This document shows positions 61,611-64,000 of a DNA stretch of 64,000 nucleotides, one piece after another (position 1 is the stretch's first letter; each line of letters opens with the position of its first letter). The DNA comes from Symbiodinium microadriaticum. Lineage: Eukaryota; Sar; Dinophyceae; Suessiales; Symbiodiniaceae. A model generated the notes under the pieces. The model saw only the letters and a program-made list of their open reading frames with translations. It did not search any database and was not told the DNA's origin. The stretch is taken from NCBI GenBank assembly GCA_001939145.1, contig LSRX01000008.1, forward strand, positions 893,150 to 957,149, written 5' to 3'. Position numbers and translations under genes: made by a program.

Positions 61611-63535
61611 TATCTATATATATCCTTAAACCCTNATATATATATATATATATATATATATTATCTATATATATCCTTAAACCCTAAAACCTAAACCCTA
61701 AGCCCTTATGTTGCAGTGGAAGGATGAAAATAATGTATGACTGTGGTTTCAAAGGGCTTTCCATTCTCTGCGCTCTCATATCCTAAGCCAACAAGGAGAA
61801 CATAAAAGTATGTGTAGGATGTTGATGTCAGGGTTTAATGTTTAGGTTTTGGATCTATTTAGTGTTTTGGGCGTCGGATTTTGGGTTCAGAAGTTTGGGT
61901 TTGGGATTTGTCAGGTACGAGAGACACGTGCCTGGGGCGTGCTTGTAGACGTACGGTATCTTTCTCTTATACAGGCAAGTCTTTTGATTTGATGTGTAGC
62001 TCCTGCAATCGAGGCTTTTGGAACGATACTTGGTGGATCGACGTGGAGGCAGACAGCATCATGGATTTTCGTAGTTGCCACAACTGCAGTACGCGCGAAA
62101 TGCTGTCCAGAGGCCGGAGTCAGCAGGGAAACCTGTAAAGCAGCACTGCAAAATTTCGCTAGTGCAAAGAACTCTTTTGCAAAGCCTCTCTCGCATGCAT
62201 TCGGCAGCAGATCTTGTGAAAGCTAAGCTGCAAGCCACTCGAACACTTAACCTCTCAACTTAGAGAGTCCCAGCAAACCAAGCAGCAGCACGTGTAGGTC
62301 AGTGGACACTGATAATGGGTATCCATCAGGGAACATGTATCGGTATGAGTATACTTTAGCCGTAAAGTACCTCTATAGGGACTACATGAAGGTCTAAGTA
62401 CCTACTATTTGGGCACATGGACCCTTAGGGTATCAGAAGCTTTGCAATCCTCATTTGCTGTCTCTGGTTCTCAAAGGCCCGAATCACGCAAAGAAGAGTG
62501 CTTACCGTTTAGGGTTTAGAGTTTTTAACAGGAGCCGTAGCCCTGCACACCGGTATTTGGGCTTCTAGGATACCCTTCAAACCAGCCCCAAAGCAACAAG
62601 TCCACAATCCCAAAGCTTTGATCTCTGCCATTCGAGAGTGAAGAGCAATCCCAAAGTCCAAAACCCCACCAAGCCCCCACCCCCAGGATGGGTGTAAAGT
62701 TGTTTGATTGCACAGTCGGGTCCGCCCTGTTCGGCTTTGTGACAAAAATGGTCAACAAATACCCTAAACCCTAAACCCTAAACCCTAAACGCCTCGCCTG
62801 GCATGTCCGAGTTGTGAGAGCCTAAACCCTAAACGCTCTCATCTTCTTCGGCTAGCTCCTGCCTCGTGCCCCTGACCGTTCAACCGTCTGTCGTGGTCCT
62901 CCCCTGGTGTGAGCTTGAAGTTGATTGGATGTGTATCTTCCCTTCTACCTCTTCCACCACGACTACTACGACTCTGAGCGCTTGGGGTGTCTAGTTGTTT
63001 TCTGTGTAGGCTCCGACGCGGCTGGATCAGGCGGAAAGTCCGCTTCATTACACTTCAAAAAAAAAAACCCTAAACCCCTAAACCCTAAACCCCTAAACCC
63101 TGAACCCTAAACCCTAAACCGGGGCTTCAGAAAACTAGGAGGACCTACTCCAGGGCTACCTTATGTTGAGGATCCTGCCACTTTGGCCATGGGGGATACC
63201 TTGTTTAGTATTTAGGGTTTAGGGTTTAGGGTTTATCTAGGGTGCCTTATGATAGGGACCCCACTGTGCAGAGTCCTATGTTCAGGTATTTTTTCCATGG
63301 GGATGTCACTTCCTGCATTACCTCTGTACTTGCTTCCTTCGATAATTGTGGCAATGATGTGCCATTGTTATACTGGGTAATGTATAGGAGCTTGGCCATC
63401 TGCCTTTTTTTCTTGGTTCAGGGTTGAAAGGGCTGGGTTGTGCTCCCTACCCTACACCCTAAACCCTAAGCCGCAGTTCACCTAGATGCCAGGATGGCAG
63501 CCCCAACTGGAACGAGGTGGACTTCGCCCGGGCTG
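43373..63535 (+). CDS. Kelch-repeat beta-propeller protein gene, at least 17 exons, partial at both ends
   Basis: Conceptual splicing joins 43373-43412, 43949-43968, 44020-44071, 45257-45300, 45847-45880, 46509-46559, 46988-47050, 48730-48764, 51507-51563, 52105-52136, 53317-53357, 54217-54251, 55210-55253, 58174-58209, 60507-60550, 62014-62048 and 63493-63535 in continuous phase. The product shows four to five kelch blades: an R-x-x-H strand, hydrophobic-W-I-F/H-GG, D-x-W-x-I/L-D-L/V-E, and W-x-E-V...G. Kelch propellers usually act as protein-interaction modules. No catalytic or partner domain is visible here, so the function is unknown. Donors are 8 GT, 8 GC and 1 GA on this model, and all acceptors are AG. 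Intron positions recur at the same points of each blade. Upstream exons may lie before the retroelement island, and the gene continues past 63535. Confidence 0.85.
43949..43968 (+). CDS. Kelch 20-nt micro-exon: (G)SQCRHA
   Basis: Acceptor ATCCGCAG, donor GCA|GTGC, phase 1 to 0. It supplies the R-H of the next blade and joins directly to [13 protein letters not shown]. Confidence 0.6.
44020..44071 (+). CDS. Kelch exon: [17 protein letters not shown]
   Basis: Acceptor AATGCTCAG after an intron of only 51 nt. Reads [17 protein letters not shown](G), a textbook kelch di-glycine strand. GT donor, phase 1. Confidence 0.8.
44108..44210 (+). mobile_element. MITE-like element, family G, near-perfect ends
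   Basis: ACCTATAGTCTCCATTGTAG ... CTACAATGGAGACTACAGGT, inverted ends about 35 bp. In kelch intron 44072-45256. A half copy lies at 7009-7075 and a diverged one at 28572-28646. Confidence 0.9.
45257..45300 (+). CDS. Kelch exon: [14 protein letters not shown]
   Basis: Acceptor GGGGCAG; reads (G)[14 protein letters not shown], the D-x-W-x-x-D-L strand of blade 1. GC donor CAG|GCTC, phase 0. Confidence 0.85.
45378..45602 (+). repeat. Direct duplication across an N (assembly seam)
   Basis: About 66 bases starting TGTAGGGTTTCTATATTAGG occur at 45378 and again at 45536, immediately after the single N at 45535. The copies differ at only a few bases. Confidence 0.85.
45678..45743 (+). repeat. 11-bp tandem repeat GCTTGCTTGCT
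   Basis: About five units. The Leu/Ala/Cys-rich and Lys/Gln/Ser-rich open frames are artefacts. Confidence 0.93.
45847..45880 (+). CDS. Kelch exon: [11 protein letters not shown](G)
   Basis: Acceptor GTGCTGGCAG; reads [11 protein letters not shown], the W-x-x-L-x-P-G end of a blade. GC donor, phase 1. Read-through meets TAA at 45901. Confidence 0.75.
46509..46559 (+). CDS. Kelch exon: [16 protein letters not shown](G)
   Basis: Acceptor CCCAGCAG; reads (G)[16 protein letters not shown], the P-x-x-R-x-x-H-x-x-V strand that opens blade 2. GT donor, phase 1. Confidence 0.85.
46988..47050 (+). CDS. Kelch exon: [14 protein letters not shown]
   Basis: Acceptor AGCTCCCAG; reads (G)[20 protein letters not shown], the di-glycine strand plus a loop. 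GT donor GGAG|GTTT, phase 1, opening directly into TTTAGGG repeats. Confidence 0.85.
47657..47782 (+). mobile_element. Dispersed repeat, family K
   Basis: Second copy of the family at 26686, with the same AAAGGGGACCTTATTGA core and ends. Confidence 0.8.
47930..48044 (-). mobile_element. MITE-like element, family D
   Basis: CTTTAAAGACGAAATGAGCC ... CATTTGGTCCCCAAGG, complement of the other copies, in kelch intron 47051-48729. Confidence 0.85.
48130..48215 (-). repeat. CCCTAAA-type tract in kelch intron 47051-48729
   Basis: Degenerate units in the 3' half of an intron whose first 50 bases are TTTAGGG-type. Confidence 0.85.
48730..48764 (+). CDS. Kelch 35-nt exon: [11 protein letters not shown]
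   Basis: Acceptor CTGCCGAG; reads (G)[11 protein letters not shown] and ends at GAG|GCAC, phase 0. Exons 54217-54251 and 62014-62048 have the same 35-nt length, phase and blade position. Confidence 0.8.
49497..49610 (+). mobile_element. Inverted-repeat element, single copy
   Basis: Ends GTAATCCCTTCCC and GGGAAGGGATTAC, with TAATATTAAAA repeated internally in both orientations; 114 bp. Confidence 0.82.
49890..50460 (+). repeat. (TATC)n, (CT)n, (TCTG)n, (GA)n microsatellite cluster
   Basis: The TCTG run spans about 50085-50280 with few interruptions. TATC/TATT runs flank it and a GA run lies at 50428-50452. It lies in kelch intron 48765-51506. Confidence 0.95.
50541..50655 (+). mobile_element. 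MITE-like element, family A
   Basis: CTACGGTTGAGGATG... to ...ATATCATGAACAGCAG, with a short internal duplication ACTCCCAT. Confidence 0.85.
50930..51015 (+). repeat. TTTAGGG-type tract in kelch intron 48765-51506
   Basis: Near-regular TTTAGGG heptamers. A second block at 48830-48847 lies nearer the intron's donor. Confidence 0.88.
51200..51492 (+). repeat. Tandem array CCCTAAACCTAAGAAAGCAAAA
   Basis: About seven 35-40-bp units, each one or two CCCTAAA repeats plus CCTAAGAAAGCAAAA. It ends about 15 bases before the acceptor of the exon at 51507. Confidence 0.88.
51507..51563 (+). CDS. Kelch exon: [16 protein letters not shown]
   Basis: Acceptor GATCTGCAG; reads [19 protein letters not shown], the W-T-E-V end of blade 2 and the start of blade 3. 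GC donor CGCAAG|GCTC, phase 0. Confidence 0.85.
51594..51827 (+). mobile_element. Family A element interrupted by a family B element
   Basis: Outer A ends (GCTGTTGATGATACAAATCC and its complement ending CATCAACCGTAG) enclose a B element at about 51628-51742. TACCTTAA occurs on both sides of B and could be an 8-bp target duplication; a 3-bp TAA duplication is the alternative. Confidence 0.85.
52105..52136 (+). CDS. Kelch exon: [10 protein letters not shown](L)
   Basis: Acceptor AGCCGCAG; reads [10 protein letters not shown] and splits a Leu codon (TT|G) in phase 2, exactly as the exon at 58174 does in the next blade. The GC donor AACTT|GCTT is weak, so this is less certain. Confidence 0.5.
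52823..52929 (+). mobile_element. MITE-like element, family A
   Basis: CTACTGTTGATGGTAGAAAT ... ATCATCAACCGTAG, uninterrupted, in kelch intron 52137-53316. Confidence 0.88.
53317..53357 (+). CDS. Kelch exon: [13 protein letters not shown](G)
   Basis: Acceptor TCGCTAG; reads (L)[13 protein letters not shown]. This is the di-glycine strand with the second Gly replaced by Asp. GC donor, phase 1. Confidence 0.7.
54217..54251 (+). CDS. Kelch 35-nt exon: [11 protein letters not shown]
   Basis: Acceptor CGTCTAG; reads (G)[13 protein letters not shown] donor GAG|GCTG, phase 0. Homologous in position to [11 protein letters not shown] and [11 protein letters not shown]. Confidence 0.8.
55210..55253 (+). 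CDS. Kelch exon: [14 protein letters not shown](G)
   Basis: Acceptor GGCGCCAG; reads [14 protein letters not shown], the W-T-x-V end of blade 3. GT donor, phase 2. Read-through meets TAA at 55261. Confidence 0.75.
55436..56008 (+). repeat. Large (GTAT)n-type microsatellite
   Basis: About 570 bases of GTAT, GCAT, GTAG and GGCA tetranucleotides, then GT and AT runs. In kelch intron 55254-58173. Confidence 0.95.
56535..56658 (+). mobile_element. MITE-like element, family E
   Basis: TACTTGGAGGATCTTGGGAC ... GTCCTATGATCCTTTAAGTA, in kelch intron 55254-58173. Confidence 0.87.
56756..56833 (+). mobile_element. Family F element, short
   Basis: CCCTAAGGCTCTAAGGACTC ... GGCTATTCGAGCCTTGGGG. Confidence 0.8.
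57656..57779 (+). mobile_element. MITE-like element, family H
   Basis: CTGGGTTGCTGAATAGCACC ... GGGCTACTCAGGAACCTAGG, same core as 15026. Confidence 0.82.
57834..57943 (+). mobile_element. MITE-like element, family D
   Basis: CTTAAGGACCAAACAACCC ... TTCTTTTCGTCTTTAAGG. Confidence 0.87.
58174..58209 (+). CDS. Kelch exon: [11 protein letters not shown](L)
   Basis: Acceptor ATGGCCAG; reads (G)[11 protein letters not shown] and a split Leu codon, the R-S-H strand that opens blade 4. The end CT|GACA would be a GA donor. Confidence 0.6.
58485..58565 (+). repeat. (GCAT)n/(GGAT)n microsatellite
   Basis: GCAT run 58492-58521 followed by GGAT and GTAT units. Confidence 0.93.
58732..58837 (+). mobile_element. 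MITE-like element, family A
   Basis: GACTGTTGATGATAGAAAT ... ACCATCAACCGTA, with the family's central CTATGGGAATT. Confidence 0.87.
59610..60231 (+). repeat. Microsatellite cluster: GGAA, AT, GA, GTAT, TAC, GAC
   Basis: Successive pure runs: GGAA 59610-59641, AT 59773-59798, GA 59830-59853, GTAT/GTAC 59908-60130, TAC 60139-60204, GAC 60206-60230. The Tyr/Val/Cys- and Leu-rich open frames are artefacts. Confidence 0.95.
60507..60550 (+). CDS. Kelch exon: [14 protein letters not shown](R)
   Basis: Acceptor AAGCCCAG; reads (L)[14 protein letters not shown], the di-glycine strand of blade 4. GT donor, phase 1. Confidence 0.85.
61211..61305 (+). repeat. (TATATG)n microsatellite
   Basis: About 14 copies of a 6-bp unit, then GATA units; in kelch intron 60551-62013. 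Confidence 0.94.
61562..61684 (+). repeat. AT run duplicated across an N (assembly seam)
   Basis: The stretch ending TATCTATATATATCCTTAAA plus CCCT is present before and after the single N at 61635 without visible difference. Confidence 0.88.
62014..62048 (+). CDS. Kelch 35-nt exon: [11 protein letters not shown]
   Basis: Acceptor GCAATCGAG; reads (R)[13 protein letters not shown] donor GAG|GCAG, phase 0. Reading on past the donor gives a Cys-containing tail and a stop, which I take as intron. Confidence 0.8.
62320..62431 (+). mobile_element. MITE-like element, family B
   Basis: ATCAGGGAACATGTATCGG ... GGGCACATGGACCCTTAGGG, with GGTATC at both flanks. In kelch intron 62049-63492. Confidence 0.78.
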
Positions 63536-63970
63536 GTGGATGTGAGAGTTTTCTTTTTTCCCTAAACTCTAACGCCCTAAACCTTAAACCCCTAAACCCT
63601 ATACCCCGAAACCCATAAGCCCCTAAACCCACAAACCCCTAAACCCTAAACCGTCGCGCATTGATTTCTGAATTGAACTCGAAGCCTCTGATCTGGGCGT
63701 TTTCGGAGACCCTGAACCCCTACACCCTGAACTCAAAAACCCTCAACCCCAAACCCTAAACCCTAAATCCTGAACCCCAGACCCCAAAACCCTCAAGTTC
63801 TGTGGTAGGACAGACTCATGTTTGTGCCTCGAGCTCGTGGGCTGGGCTTAGGGTTTATGGTTCAGGGTTCAGGGTTTAGGGTTCAGATTTGGGGTTTAGG
63901 GTTCAGGGTTTGGGGTTCAGGGTTTAGGGGCTTAGGGTTCAGGGTTCATAGAAATTGTATAGGATTTGGG
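63065..63970. repeat. Telomere-type tracts at window end
   Basis: CCCTAAA 63067-63120, TTTAGGG 63210-63235, CCCTAAA 63449-63470, 63568-63652 and 63708-63795, then TTTAGGG 63848-63935. The last kelch exon sits between two CCCTAAA blocks. Confidence 0.85.
63493..63535 (+). CDS. Kelch exon: [14 protein letters not shown](G)
   Basis: Acceptor ATGCCAG; reads [14 protein letters not shown], the W-N-E-V end of blade 4. GT donor, phase 1. The following exon lies beyond the window. Confidence 0.8.
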
Positions 63971-64000
63971 TCCGGGGTTTTGAGCGAAAGTTTTGACCGA

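Noticed and set aside
61881-62138. Cys-rich open frame (CSSCNRGF ... CHNCS) as a zinc-finger exon
   Set aside because: The middle part is the kelch exon [11 protein letters not shown] with clear borders at 62013 and 62049, so the cysteines lie outside it.
1-64000. True subtelomere or chromosome end
   Set aside because: The telomere-type repeats are degenerate, short, in both orientations, and interleaved with two genes across the whole window.

Overview
The window looks like nuclear DNA of a dinoflagellate-type alveolate. This rests on four things visible in the sequence. Short coding exons sit between introns that are mostly 0.4 to 3 kb long. Splice donors are often GC or GA rather than GT and usually follow AG|G. 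Degenerate TTTAGGG/CCCTAAA telomere-type repeats are scattered everywhere. There are many short terminal-inverted-repeat elements and decayed LINE-like retroelement 3' ends of a kind I associate, from memory, with dinoflagellates. I see no bacterial operon, rRNA, tRNA or CRISPR array. Most long open frames are microsatellite or repeat translations, so the genes had to be read exon by exon.

Region 1 (about 1.5-23.4 kb, + strand) is one gene for a PfkB/ribokinase-family sugar kinase. About 15 exons (20-107 nt) together give about 330 residues, with the glycine-rich N-terminal substrate motif, the LGDDDEG segment, the catalytic DTLGAGDAYHAG motif and a TGA stop at 23355-23357. Reading phase is continuous across every junction except exon 6 to 7. 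Region 2 (23.4-33.5 kb) holds more repeats and MITE-like elements, a broken copia-type integrase fragment at 28.84-29.11 kb, and several exon-like islands I cannot assign.

Region 3 (33.7-43.3 kb) is a GC-richer island with no telomere-type repeats. It contains at least five decayed retroelement 3' ends, four on + and one on -, the best being an open frame at 40722-42167. Region 4 (43.37-63.54 kb, + strand, open at both ends) is a second multi-exon gene, encoding a kelch-repeat (beta-propeller) protein in at least 17 exons. Both genes point the same way.

The most striking pattern is that repeat orientation follows gene structure. Many introns carry TTTAGGG repeats on the sense strand near their 5' end and CCCTAAA repeats near their 3' end, so the two intron ends are complementary and each exon sits where CCCTAAA switches to TTTAGGG. 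All gene models are by-eye conceptual splicing with no transcript support. Terminal-inverted-repeat families are labelled A-P here only for convenience.
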